This document shows positions 33,634 to 43,512 of a stretch of 64,000 nucleotides of DNA, piece after piece. Below the pieces are notes generated by a model. That model made no database searches. It was not told where the DNA came from and saw only the letters and a list, made by a program, of their open reading frames with translations. The number at the start of each line of letters is the position of its first letter. The first letter of the stretch is position 1. Origin of the DNA: Clostridia bacterium (GTDB lineage: Bacteria; Bacillota; Clostridia; TANB77; CAG-508); the NCBI GenBank assembly GCA_017524665.1, contig JAFXVF010000012.1, positions 35,939 through 99,938 of the forward strand, written 5' to 3'. The position numbers were made by a program, and so were the translations under genes.

Positions 33634-36600
33634 CTATTTCTTCCTCCTCAAGTTTAAGGGTTTCTAAAAACTCTTGAACTTCTTTTAAAACATTTTCTTG
33701 GTTCTTAATCTTAAATGTCACGTATGGGTCTTTTGCAGGCGAGAACTTAATTTGATTTCTAAATTTTTTAAGCAATTCGTCTACCCATTCCATTCTAAAA
33801 CTCTCTGCCTCAAATAAGAATATCACAACTTGTTCCTTTTGTGCAACCTTTATTACTCCAATTTTTTTACAAATATTTTTTATTCTTGCAATTTGCAGTA
33901 AATTTTGTGCTTCTTTTGGAATATTTCCATATCTATCAAGCATTTCATCTGTAACATTTTCTATGTCTTTTTCTGTTCTGCACAAAGCAATATTTTGATA
34001 TATTTCAATTTTTTGATTGCTATCTGGAATGTATTCATCCGGTAAAAAGCTTGAAATGTTTAAATCTATTTGTATTTCTATTTCTTCTTGAACAGGTAAG
34101 CCTTTCATTTCTTTTACAACTTCATCTAATAATTTGCAATACATATCATACCCAACTTCGTCCATATGGCCATGTTGCATCTCTCCTAAAATGCTTCCTG
34201 CTCCTCTTATTTCTAAGTCCCTCATTGCAATTTTAAATCCTGAACCAAATTCTGTAAATTCTTTCATTGCTTTTAATCTCTTATCTGCTATTTCAGATAA
34301 AAGTTTATCTCTTTTATATGTTATATATGCATATGCCTGTTTATCAGCTCTTCCTACACGTCCTCTTATTTGATATAGCTGTGCCAATCCTAGTCTATCT
34401 GCATTTTCTACGATTATCGTATTTGCATTTGGAATGTCTATTCCGGATTCCAAAATTGTTGTACAAACTAAAATATCAATATTGCCTTTTACGAAATCTA
34501 GCATTATATCTTCTAGTTCTCTACCTGACATTTGGCCATGAGCAAATGCAACTTTTGCTTCTGGAATAAGGTCTGAAATTTCTTTCGATTTTCTTTCAAT
34601 TTGTTCAACATTGTTAAACAGATAAAAAACTTGCCCTTTCCTTTCTAGCTCTTTTGTAATTGCTTCTTTTATTACTTCAGAATCATATTCTAATACATAT
34701 GTCTGCACTGTTCTTCTGTTTTGAGGTGGCTCATAAATAACAGACATATCACGTATTCCAACAATAGACATATGAAGTGTTCTAGGTATTGGTGTAGCTG
34801 TCATACTTAAAACATCTACATTATTTTTTAATTTTTTAATTTTCTCTTTATCTTTTACACCAAAACGATGCTCTTCGTCAATAATTAGTAAACCTAAATC
34901 TTTAAACTCTACATCTTGGCTTAAAATTCTATGAGTTCCTATTATAATGTCAATCTCGCCCAATGCAAGTTTTCTTAATATTGCTGATTGCTCTTTTTTA
35001 GTTCTAAATCTATTTAATAATTCTACTCTTATTGGGAAATCTTTCATTCTTTCTCTAAAAGAATCATATTGTTGGTTTGCAAGTATTGTTGTTGGTACCA
35101 AATATGCGACCTGTTTTTGATCCATGCATGCTTTAAATGCAGCTCTTATTGCAACTTCTGTTTTTCCATATCCAACATCACCGCAAAGTAATCTGTCCAT
35201 TGGCTTAGCATTTTCCATGTCGCCTTTTACTTCTTCTATACAACGAAGTTGGTCATTGGTTTCCGTATATTCAAATTCATCTTCAAACTGCCTTTGCCAC
35301 GCAGTATCTTTTGAAAACGCATAACCTGATATTTTCTGTCTTTTAGCATATAGCTCTATTAAATCTTTTGCCACTTCTTTTAAATTGTTTTTAACTCTGG
35401 TTTTTGTATTGTTCCATTCCTTACTTCCAAGTCTATTAAGCTTTGGTACTGCATTTCCAGCTCCTATATATTTTCTGATGTTGTCTAACTGGTTCGTTGG
35501 TATATATAGCATATCGTTATCGCGATATTTTATTTTTATATAGTCTTTTACAACTCCATCAGCTTTTATTGTATTTACACCTATAAATTGCCCTATTCCG
35601 TTGCTTTTATGCACAATGTAGTCTCCTGGTTTTAGGTCTGCAAATACTACTGTTTCTCCTTGCTTGAATTCACTAGATACAATTTTTCTTTTTTTAGGTG
35701 GTGTAAATAACTCTTCGCCAGAGATTACAAGTAAGTTAAAATCAAAAGCTTCAAAGCCGCAAGATAGCAGCCCCTGGGTGATAATCACCCTGCCTGGTAC
35801 TACATCTTGTGGCTCATTGTCTTCTATAAATATGTGTGGTATTTCTCTTTCATCTAGTGTTTGGTCTAATTTTTTGCAATTTTCTAGGCTTCCGCCTAAT
35901 AGAATTACTGTTTTTTCTGCGATAACTGCTTTTTGTAATTCCTCAAACAGTAAATCCATTGAACTACGAAAAAAGTTGACCTCCCTATAGCTAAAGCTAT
36001 ATCCGTTTCTTTTTGCATGCATAGTTTGTTTGTCAATAAATCCAATATCTTGCTTTTCTAAGTATATTATTTGCCTTTTTTGGATTTTATCAACAAATTC
36101 TAGATAATCTTGTAAAATTGTAAGACTATCTGGTATTACTTTTCTTTTTTCTATTAAGCTTTTTACAAATGCGTCTCTATCTTTTATAATGTTTTCGCTT
36201 CTTGCTTTTACCTTTGATGCTTCATCTATGAATAGAATATAATCTTTAGGTATATATTCTAAAAATGTTGTTGGCTTCTCATAAAAAGCACAGAAGTATT
36301 TATCTACCTTTGATGTGAAGTCACCATTTTTTATTGCATCAGTATCTTCTTCTATAACATCATCTGGTAATTTTGGATTTTCTTTTATTAATTTGCAAAT
36401 TTCTTCTATAGATCTTTCTAATACAAATTCTTGAACTGGATTTATTTGAATAGCATTTATCATTTCTGTTGATCTTTGCGTTCTTAAGTCAAAGTATCGA
36501 ATTGAGTCAACTTCGTCTCCCCATAGCTCAATACGCACACCGCATTTATCATTTAATGCAATGTCAATAATTCCACCTCTTGAGCTAAACTGTCCTCCAG

Positions 36601-37102
36601 CTTCAACTAATTCATATCTTTCATAACCAAGTGAAATAAGTTTTTCTTTAAACTGTTCTACATCAATTGATTCTCCATTTTTCACTGTAATTTGATTTTT
36701 GTATAACACTTCTTCTGATGGTATTTTTTGCATTAGCGCTTCTATTGTAGTAACTATCAATTTTGCACTTCTTGAATGTAGCCTATTTAAAACATTCATT
36801 CTTTGATAAAAAATTTCTTTACTTTCTGCTATATAGTCATATGCAAATATTTCTCTTTTAGGAAAAAACAATACATCATCTGTAAAGTATGATAAATCTT
36901 TAACCATTTTTCGTGCTTGTAATTCATTGTATGTAACAATTACAATTGGTTTTTCCACGTAAAATAGAGTGGAAAACGCAAAATGCATTTTTCCACTATC
37001 TGTTAACCCTGATAGCATTAAAGGATTAACACCATTTTTTACATCATTTATATAAGCATTGTACTTCTTAAAATTAGGTAAAACTTTTATGCTTGAGTCC
37101 AT
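33614..37102 (-). CDS. mfd: Transcription-repair coupling factor Mfd
   Basis: 1162 residues with all Mfd parts: UvrB-like N-terminal domains (FPKREIFAYDYIAESKEI), RNAP-interaction domain (KPGDYIVHKSNGIGQFIG), superfamily 2 helicase (Walker A GDVGYGKTEVAIRAAF, DEEH box, SMTATPIPRTLHM, QIRGRVGRADKQAY) and the C-terminal TRCF domain. Mfd displaces stalled RNA polymerase and recruits UvrA. Several hundred arginine codons occur without an in-frame CGG, as far as I could scan. Confidence 0.98.
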   Translation of the reverse strand: MDSSIKVLPNFKKYNAYINDVKNGVNPLMLSGLTDSGKMHFAFSTLFYVEKPIVIVTYNELQARKMVKDLSYFTDDVLFFPKREIFAYDYIAESKEIFYQRMNVLNRLHSRSAKLIVTTIEALMQKIPSEEVLYKNQITVKNGESIDVEQFKEKLISLGYERYELVEAGGQFSSRGGIIDIALNDKCGVRIELWGDEVDSIRYFDLRTQRSTEMINAIQINPVQEFVLERSIEEICKLIKENPKLPDDVIEEDTDAIKNGDFTSKVDKYFCAFYEKPTTFLEYIPKDYILFIDEASKVKARSENIIKDRDAFVKSLIEKRKVIPDSLTILQDYLEFVDKIQKRQIIYLEKQDIGFIDKQTMHAKRNGYSFSYREVNFFRSSMDLLFEELQKAVIAEKTVILLGGSLENCKKLDQTLDEREIPHIFIEDNEPQDVVPGRVIITQGLLSCGFEAFDFNLLVISGEELFTPPKKRKIVSSEFKQGETVVFADLKPGDYIVHKSNGIGQFIGVNTIKADGVVKDYIKIKYRDNDMLYIPTNQLDNIRKYIGAGNAVPKLNRLGSKEWNNTKTRVKNNLKEVAKDLIELYAKRQKISGYAFSKDTAWQRQFEDEFEYTETNDQLRCIEEVKGDMENAKPMDRLLCGDVGYGKTEVAIRAAFKACMDQKQVAYLVPTTILANQQYDSFRERMKDFPIRVELLNRFRTKKEQSAILRKLALGEIDIIIGTHRILSQDVEFKDLGLLIIDEEHRFGVKDKEKIKKLKNNVDVLSMTATPIPRTLHMSIVGIRDMSVIYEPPQNRRTVQTYVLEYDSEVIKEAITKELERKGQVFYLFNNVEQIERKSKEISDLIPEAKVAFAHGQMSGRELEDIMLDFVKGNIDILVCTTILESGIDIPNANTIIVENADRLGLAQLYQIRGRVGRADKQAYAYITYKRDKLLSEIADKRLKAMKEFTEFGSGFKIAMRDLEIRGAGSILGEMQHGHMDEVGYDMYCKLLDEVVKEMKGLPVQEEIEIQIDLNISSFLPDEYIPDSNQKIEIYQNIALCRTEKDIENVTDEMLDRYGNIPKEAQNLLQIARIKNICKKIGVIKVAQKEQVVIFLFEAESFRMEWVDELLKKFRNQIKFSPAKDPYVTFKIKNQENVLKEVQEFLETLKLEEEEIDASNNE

Positions 37103-37116
37103 TGTATACTCCTTGT

Positions 37117-38341
37117 CTATTTATTTTGATTTAAATATAAAGCTCTTGCTGTTTCTGGGCTATCTGCACCTTCAGCATTTTTTACTGGTGCAAATTCCTC
37201 ATCTCTTACAGCTCTCATTATTAATATGTCATCAAGTAAACTAAATGCATCAAATATAAAGCTTTCAAACTTATATGCATTTGGTTCTGTTGGTTCTACT
37301 AGCTTTCCTGTTTCATCAATATAACTTGCTTTTTTAAATGCTACATGATATGGTAATTTTTCTTTTCCAATTCTGTCTAGGATTTCAATGTTAAACAAAT
37401 TGCACATAATATGTGCTTCTCCAAAAAATAGTTCACCATTTGAATCTCTTTTTTGTGCCATTTCTTCTGGTAATTCACTATATTCTATTACACTAGGTTT
37501 TCCATTCCTTTTACAGAATACTCCTACTCTTTCTGCAGGATTTAGTTTTGCAACAGTTTTTGAAGCTGCTAATTTATTTTGGCTAAATGTAATTCCTAAA
37601 AATAGACTATCTACCATTTTTAGAATTGCATTGTCAATTGATCCTATAAATAGCCATTTCACTCCTTTTTCTTTCATGTCTGAAAGAATTCCTGAGTTAA
37701 TCATAGAACTGAATATTCCACCGTTTCCATCAGCAGCTTGCTTGATTTTCCACTTTTCATCTAGCAATATTTTTTCATTTGTATCTATCATTGGTAGTTC
37801 GCCTTGCATAAAGAATTTGATGCTTTCTTTTGGGTATCCAAAATAGTTTTTACCTTCAAAGAAGCTTACAGTTGCATCATTGTTTTCCTTACTAGTCATT
37901 ATATACCATGGTATTGTTATATTATATTTTTCGTTGGCTTTTTTTAATCCATCACAAAGAATTTCAAAAAGAGATTTTCCTGGTAGTAGTTCGAATGTTC
38001 CTTTAGGTCCGCTTATGTCCAAGTCTAGTGCCTTGTCCTCCAGCCATAGTAGCTACTGCATATTCGCCAGCTTTAATAATATTATCTCCCATTCTTTCAT
38101 ATCTTTCTTTTTCTTCTTGAGATAATTTCATTTTATTTGTATATGCCATTGGTTCAATTATATTATTCACAAGATTATTGTCTTTTTTTGTTTCTAAATA
38201 TAGTTTATCAATTTGCTTAAAATCGATATTTTCAATTTGTGTATAGAGCATTTCCTTTTTTTCTTCTGAAATTTCATTAATAAAGTTTAATAAATGCTCT
38301 TGGCTGTATTGTTTTAGTGTGTTTCTTATTTCTTCTTCCAT
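37117..38341 (-). CDS. UDPGP-type nucleotidyltransferase (+1 shift at CGG 38011-38009)
   Basis: Joined length 407 residues, the eukaryotic-like UTP:sugar-1-phosphate uridylyltransferase family (UDP-N-acetylhexosamine or UDP-glucose pyrophosphorylase). The nucleotide-binding loop MAGGQGTRLGHKGPKGTF is made only if the C of CGG at codon 111 is skipped; the 0 frame would stop one codon later (AAG CGG ACC TAA). The GPKG glycine is invariant in the family. Further motifs: PWYIMTSKENN, FFMQGELPMID, GNGGIFSSM. It supplies activated sugars for envelope polymers. GAGGTG precedes the ATG at 38341. Confidence 0.93.
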
Positions 38342-38433
38342 AGTGACACCTCTTTTTATATAAAATTTTATAGACAGTCTAAAATAATATATCACTTTTT
38401 GTAGTTCTTGTCTAGCTTTTTATGTATATTATG

Positions 38434-38462
38434 TTGACTTTTCTGGTTAAATCAGCTATAAT
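38434..38462 (+). promoter_or_regulatory. Promoter of GC-rich cassette 2
   Basis: TTGACT (38434-38439), 17-bp spacer, TATAAT (38457-38462). Confidence 0.85.
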
Positions 38463-38495
38463 TGATTGTATCAAATTTTTTGGAGGTGTCACATC

Positions 38496-38678
38496 ATGGG
38501 TAAACAGGCAACATGTGGAAAGTGCTTCCCCCCGAAGAACTGTGCGCAGTGCGCGCATGGTGCGAAGATTCACGGGAAACACGGAGTCAAATCCGTGTGC
38601 ACAATCCAGGGGAATAAACGGCCGCCGTTCGGGATTGCATCGTTCTGCAAGTCTACGCAGAAGCGTAACAAGACCTGA
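38496..38678 (+). CDS. Unknown GC-rich, cysteine-rich small ORF, cassette 2 (foreign-looking)
   Basis: 60 codons after GGAGGTG. The product has a CxxC-x5-CxxC array (CGKCFPPKNCAQC) that could bind zinc, then a basic tail. No family recognised. Its G+C is far above the surrounding DNA, and it has the same design as the locus at 15378: strong promoter, strong ribosome site, GC-rich ORF, own terminator with a CGACT-containing loop. It contains one in-frame CGG (codon 42); obeying the +1 rule would run translation through the terminator, so here CGG is presumably arginine in the donor, or the ORF is not used. Confidence 0.5.
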   Translation: MGKQATCGKCFPPKNCAQCAHGAKIHGKHGVKSVCTIQGNKRPPFGIASFCKSTQKRNKT

Positions 38679-38699
38679 CGACCGTTACCTCCACGACCG

Positions 38700-38723
38700 G
38701 GGGCTGCTCGACTGGGCAGCTCC
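38700..38723 (+). terminator. Terminator of GC-rich cassette 2
   Basis: GGGGCTGCTC-gact-GGGCAGCTCC (two G-U pairs) followed by a T-rich run. Confidence 0.8.
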
Positions 38724-38771
38724 TTTCATATTTTTTTCCTTTGTACATATTAATTTATTGGGTGAAATAAA

Positions 38772-39830
38772 TTGCATTGTACAAATTTTTTTGTAATAAA
38801 GCTAAAAAAAGTTATTCTTCCAACAATGTTTTGTTTATTTATTTTTTTTATGGTTCTTTTTTCAAAATCAAATATGTCAAGCTCAAAAGAAGGTTTGTAT
38901 CTTTGGGCAAATACAATTGTTCCAACACTTCTTCCCTTTTTTATTGCAACAGAATTGCTTAGTCATACTTTTGTTGTAGGATTTTTAGGAAGAATTTTGA
39001 ATCCTGTTATGAATCCTGTTTTTAATGTTCCTGGCGAAGGCGCATTTGCACTTATAATAGGCATTATTAGTGGTTATCCAACTGGTGCAAAAATAGTTTC
39101 AAAATTTTATAAAGATAAAATATGCACAAAAATTGAAGCTGAAAGATTAATAGCATTTACAAATAATTCTGGCCCACTATTTATCATAGGCACAGTTGGA
39201 ATAAGTATGTTTGGAGATACAAGAACAGGCATACTTTTGCTTATAACACATATTTTAGCTTGTATTAGTGTTGGAATTTTGTTTAGATTTTGGAAAATAA
39301 ATAAAGAAAAAAATGTCTCTGTTTTGCGCAATAAGTTTTTAATAAATAAATTAGAAAATTCTATAAGCTTTTCAAATTTAGGTGAAATATTAGCTTCTAG
39401 TATTATGAATTCAATTAACACTATTTTACTAATAGGTGGATTTGTTATGCTTTTTTCTGTAATAATATCAATGCTTACAAGAAGTCATATACTACCAATT
39501 TGTGCTTTCTTTTTAAAACCAATACTAAATGTATTTAAAATAAATCCTGAATTATCAAATGGAATAATAACTGGTATGCTTGAGCTTACAAACGGGTTAA
39601 ACTCTATCTCTCACATTCCAATAAAGCAATTATCTCAAAGTGTGATAATTGCCAGTTTTCTAACTGGCTTTGGAGGGCTATCTGTTCTCTTACAAGTATA
39701 TAGCATTATTTCAAAAGAAGGCCTTTCAATTAAACCTTATCTAATAGGCAAATTACTGCATGGTATATTTGCTGCATTTTATACATACCTTTTCTTAAAC
39801 TTCAGTAATTTTTTTAGATTAGATATATAA
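38772..39830 (+). CDS. ylbJ: YlbJ sporulation integral membrane protein
   Basis: 352 residues with eight or more membrane helices and YlbJ motifs (LWANTIVPTLLPFFIATELL, IISGYPTGAKIVSKFY, FTNNSGPLFIIGTVG). The family belongs to nucleoside-transporter-like (Gate) membrane proteins and is needed for spore cortex formation in Bacillus. The start is a TTG with GGTGA upstream; an ATG at 38826 would shorten the first segment. Its 3' end forms part of a large inverted repeat with the 3' end of the next gene. Confidence 0.88.
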   Translation: MHCTNFFVIKLKKVILPTMFCLFIFFMVLFSKSNMSSSKEGLYLWANTIVPTLLPFFIATELLSHTFVVGFLGRILNPVMNPVFNVPGEGAFALIIGIISGYPTGAKIVSKFYKDKICTKIEAERLIAFTNNSGPLFIIGTVGISMFGDTRTGILLLITHILACISVGILFRFWKINKEKNVSVLRNKFLINKLENSISFSNLGEILASSIMNSINTILLIGGFVMLFSVIISMLTRSHILPICAFFLKPILNVFKINPELSNGIITGMLELTNGLNSISHIPIKQLSQSVIIASFLTGFGGLSVLLQVYSIISKEGLSIKPYLIGKLLHGIFAAFYTYLFLNFSNFFRLDI

Positions 39831-40059
39831 CTATAAAAAGCTAACAATAATAAAAATTCTGGAGAATCGAATGGAGCGAATCTGAATTAGGGACTGCTAA
39901 TTAATTCGAGTAGGGAATCTCACGCCCCGTCCGTGAGGGCGCTGCGAGAAGGAATTTGCAGTCCCTATGAAGATTCTAACGACCGAGATTCAGAAGAATT
40001 TTTATTATTGTTAGCTTTTATTATATATATTTTTTTAAATTACTGAAGTTTAAGAAAAG
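39789..40059. repeat. Nested inverted-repeat element between ylbJ and the M18 peptidase gene
   Basis: Outer arms of about 22 identical bases (TTTTCTTAAACTTCAGTAAT and TT) at 39790-39811 and 40037-40058 lie inside the 3' ends of the two convergent genes. Inner perfect 25-base arms (starting AAAAGCTAACAATAATAAAA) lie at 39836-39860 and 39995-40019. The centre is GC-richer and holds smaller hairpins (GGGACTGC with GCAGTCCC; TCACG with CGTGA). It resembles a MITE or an inserted structured RNA. Confidence 0.85.
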
Positions 40060-41425
40060 CTTCATATGTCCTGTATGCTTCGTATACGTCAAATTTGCTT
40101 GTAACTTCATAAGGTGAATGCATTGAAAGAACTGGAACGCCACAGTCAATTACATCTACACCCTTGTTAGCTAAAATGTATGCAATAGTGCCTCCGCCTC
40201 CAACATCAACTTTTCCAAGTTCAGAAACTTGATATGCAATATTGTTATCTTCAAGCATTTTTCTAACTTCTGCAACATATTCAGCATTTGCATCAGAAGC
40301 ACCAGCTTTACCTCTTGCTCCTGTATATTTGTTTAATCCAACGCCTCTTCCTAAAAATGCAGAATTGTTAACCTCTGAAACACTACTATAAATTGGGTCA
40401 TATCCAGCATCAACATCAGCAGATAACATTCTTGAATTGCAGAAAACTCTATCTAATAAATTAGGTCTGTTCTCTCCTACTTTATCTAAAAGCTCTGCAA
40501 TAAATGTATCAAAAACGTGAGATTCCATGCCGGTATTTCCCATACTGCCTATTTCTTCTTTGTCTGATAAAATGCAAATTGCAGTCTTTTTAGGATGCTC
40601 TATATTTAAAATACCACGAAGAGATGTATAGCTACAAATCTTGTCATCTTGTCCATATCCTGCTATCATGCTTCTATCAAGTCCTAATGTTTTTGCATTA
40701 AATGCAGGAACTATTTCTAATTCAGCACTTAATAAATCTGCTTCAACTATTCCATATTTTTCATTTAACAATTTTAAAATATTATATTTAACTTTTTCTT
40801 TTGCATCTTTTTCATTAGCTGGAATGCTTCCTGCTAATAGGTTTAAGGCTTCTCCTGAAACTCCATCCTTTAATTTCTTTTCCATCTGCTCTTGAGCTAA
40901 ATGAGGAAGTAAATCAGTTATAACAAAAACTGGGTCTTCTTCAGCTTCTCCAATATTTACTTTTACCTTTTCTCCATTTGTCTTTACAATAACACCATGA
41001 ATGCTTAAAGGAATAGTAGTCCATTGATATTTTTTAATTCCACCATAATAATGTGTTTTAAAATATGCAAAACCATTTTCTTCATATAATGGATTTGGTT
41101 TTAAATCTAGCCTTGGTGAATCAACATGTGCTCCAACAATGTTTAATCCTTTTTCCATTTTTTCTTCGCCAATAACTGCTATATATAAGCTTTTTCCACG
41201 GTTGCAATAATATACTTTGTCTCCAGCTTTTAGTTCTTCTAATTTTTCAACATTAACAAAACCATTTTTTTCTAGTATTTCTGTTGTTTCTGAAACGATT
41301 TCTCTCTCAGTTTTACCATTGTTTAAGAAATACATATATTCATCTGCAAATTTATAAATTTTTTCTTTTAGTTCATTATCAACTTTTTCCCATCCCGTTT
41401 TTTTCTCATTAACTAAATTATCCAT
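40040..41425 (-). CDS. M18 family aspartyl aminopeptidase
   Basis: 461 residues; metal ligands and family motifs of M18 peptidases: VGAHVDSPRLDLKPNPLYEE, YYGGIKKYQW, DKEEIGSMGNTGMESH and the C-terminal LSMHSPYEVTSKFDVYEAY. Two-zinc cytosolic enzyme that removes acidic N-terminal residues; forms dodecamers. Normal length. Single gene between the palindromic element and pdp. Confidence 0.93.
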   Translation of the reverse strand: MDNLVNEKKTGWEKVDNELKEKIYKFADEYMYFLNNGKTEREIVSETTEILEKNGFVNVEKLEELKAGDKVYYCNRGKSLYIAVIGEEKMEKGLNIVGAHVDSPRLDLKPNPLYEENGFAYFKTHYYGGIKKYQWTTIPLSIHGVIVKTNGEKVKVNIGEAEEDPVFVITDLLPHLAQEQMEKKLKDGVSGEALNLLAGSIPANEKDAKEKVKYNILKLLNEKYGIVEADLLSAELEIVPAFNAKTLGLDRSMIAGYGQDDKICSYTSLRGILNIEHPKKTAICILSDKEEIGSMGNTGMESHVFDTFIAELLDKVGENRPNLLDRVFCNSRMLSADVDAGYDPIYSSVSEVNNSAFLGRGVGLNKYTGARGKAGASDANAEYVAEVRKMLEDNNIAYQVSELGKVDVGGGGTIAYILANKGVDVIDCGVPVLSMHSPYEVTSKFDVYEAYRTYEAFLKLQ

Positions 41426-41546
41426 TTATTTAACCTCTCTTTCGTATTTTAAAAAATTATATCACTAATTATTTTTCATAACAAGACTATAAAAATAACT
41501 ATTTAATAATTATTTTTATGCAAAATGTAAAATTTATTCAAAATAA

Positions 41547-42852
41547 TTATTTGATTACACCTAAAATGGTAGGCATGTTTTCTGTCTTTTCTATTGAAAA
41601 ACTATATGCATCTTTTAAATCATTTGATGCTTTTTCTGCCTTTTCAATACTATTTGCATAAACTATTGCTAAAGTGTCTCCAACTTTGACTTCATCTCCA
41701 ACTTTTTTTCTAAATGAAATTCCAACGTCTTTTTCAACATCATCTTCTTTGTTTGTTCTTCCTGCGCCTAGCAAAACAGATATCTCTCCAACTTTTCTTG
41801 CATCAAGGCTTTTTACATATCCGCTTTCTTTTGATGTAACCTCAATTTCGTATTTTGCTTTTTCAAAAAGAGATGTATCTTCAATATATTCTACAAGCCC
41901 ACCCTGTCTTTCAACTAGCTCTTTCCATTTCTCGTAAGCTTTTCCGGTTATATATTTGTTCCTCTATTTTTCTTTTATTTGTTTCTGTATCTGCTCCAAA
42001 TCCCGCCATTTCTAGCATGTATGAACCTAATGTGCATACAACTTCTTTAACATCATTACTAATGTTACCTTTTAAACATTCGGTTGCTTCTATTACCTCA
42101 AGTGAATTTCCGACATTAATTCCAAGTGGTTCATTCATATTAGTTAGAACACATACTACGTCTTTTCCTGCGAGTTTTCCAATAGATATCATTTGATTGC
42201 AAAGTTTAGTTGCTTCTTCTACAGTTTGCATAAATGCACCGCTTCCAACCATTACCTCTAAAACAATTTTATTTGCACCACTTGCTATTTTTTTACTCAT
42301 AATGCTTGAAGCAATAAGTGGGATGTTATCTACGCATCCTATTGCATCTCTTAAGGCATATATTTTTTTATCTGCTGGAGCAAGATCTCCTGTTTGGCTT
42401 GCTAAACTTATTCCAATATTCTTTACGTTTTCTTTTATTTCATCTATGTCTAGCCAAATTCTATATCCTGGTATAGATTCTAATTTATCAGCAGTTCCCC
42501 CTGTAAAGCCTAATCCTCTTCCAGACATTTTTACAACTGGAATTCCTAAAGAAGCAATAATAGGCATTAATACTAGTGTAATTTTATCTCCTACTCCTCC
42601 TGTACTATGTTTGTCAACAATATTTTCTGAAATATCACTTAAGTCCATAACGTCACCTGACGCTGCCATTGCAAGAGTAATGTTTGTTGTTTCTTCTTCT
42701 GTCATCCCATTTAAATAAATTGCCATAATTAGTGCTGCTGCATGATAATCAGTGATATTGCCATTAGTATATTCATTTATAAAGTATTTAATCTCTTCTT
42801 TTGTGAGCTCTCCTTTGTCTCTTTTCTTGATTATTATTTCTTGAATATTCAT
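41547..42852 (-). CDS. pdp: Pyrimidine-nucleoside phosphorylase (+1 shift at CGG 41946-41944)
   Basis: Joined length 434 residues, the standard size. Motifs: the N-terminal MNIQEIIIKKRDKGELTKEE, KHSTGGVGDKITL (phosphate binding), GRGLGFTGGTADKLESIPG and the C-terminal GAGRTNKEDDVEKDVGI. The 0 frame ends 12 codons after CGG; skipping its C yields YNGKAYEKWKELVERQGG, matching the conserved sGkAlekF....QGG segment with its invariant Gly. The enzyme splits thymidine and uridine to base and sugar phosphate. No ribosome site precedes the downstream fragment. Confidence 0.94.
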
Positions 42853-42865
42853 TTTTTCACCTGCC

Positions 42866-43499
42866 TTAATTCAAATTCATTGAAGTTAAAAAGCTTTTTC
42901 TGTGTAATGGGCAAGTCCCATTTTGCCTAATAGCTTCTATATGTGCAGCTGTACCATATCCTTTATGTTTTGCAAATCCATATGTAGGATATACTTCATC
43001 CCATTGTCTCATTATTCTATCCCTTGTAACCTTTGCTACAATTGAAGCAGCAGCAATGCTGTAACTTTTTGCATCTCCTTTTATAATTGATGTATATGAA
43101 ATTCCTAATGTATCTATGCCTGTAAGTGCATCAACTAAAATTTCTTCTGGCTTTGTAGTAAGGCTTTCTATTGCCATAGTTACTGCTTTTTTTGTTGCAT
43201 TTAAAATATTAATTTCATCTATTTCGTGTTGATCAACTATGCCAACTCCCCAGCAAATTGCCTCTTTGGTAATTATCTCATACAATTCTTCTCTCTTTTT
43301 TTCAGATACCTTTTTAGAATCATTAACACCTTCTATAAAAGAATAAGCCGGCATTATAACACAGCCGGACAACAACTGGACCAGCAAGTGGGCCTCTGCC
43401 CGCTTCATCTATTCCAGCTAAATATTTTATTCCTTTTTTAAAAAATTCATTATCTATTTGTTTTAAATTATTTAGTCTCTCTATCTCCTTGTCTTTCAT
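42866..43499 (-). CDS. rnhB: Ribonuclease HII (+1 shift at CGG 43367-43365)
   Basis: Joined length 210 residues. The true start is the ATG at 43499 (AAAAGGAG upstream). The active-site segment [16 protein letters not shown] is in the first frame; the next codon is CGG and the family continues only after skipping the C: GCVIMPAY, then [25 protein letters not shown] and a C-terminal [10 protein letters not shown]. The first catalytic Asp-Glu pair and the later Asp are in different frames, so recoding is needed for activity. This is also the case where the following base is C (GGC read). Confidence 0.94.
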
Positions 43500-43512
43500 T
43501 TGTTTCTCCTTT

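Noticed and set aside
38470..38730. GC-rich cassette 2 as SRP RNA
   Set aside because: The conserved domain IV loop sequence is absent.
38422..38796. 124-codon overlapping frame across GC-rich cassette 2
   Set aside because: It starts upstream of the promoter's -10 box, crosses the terminator and has no ribosome site.
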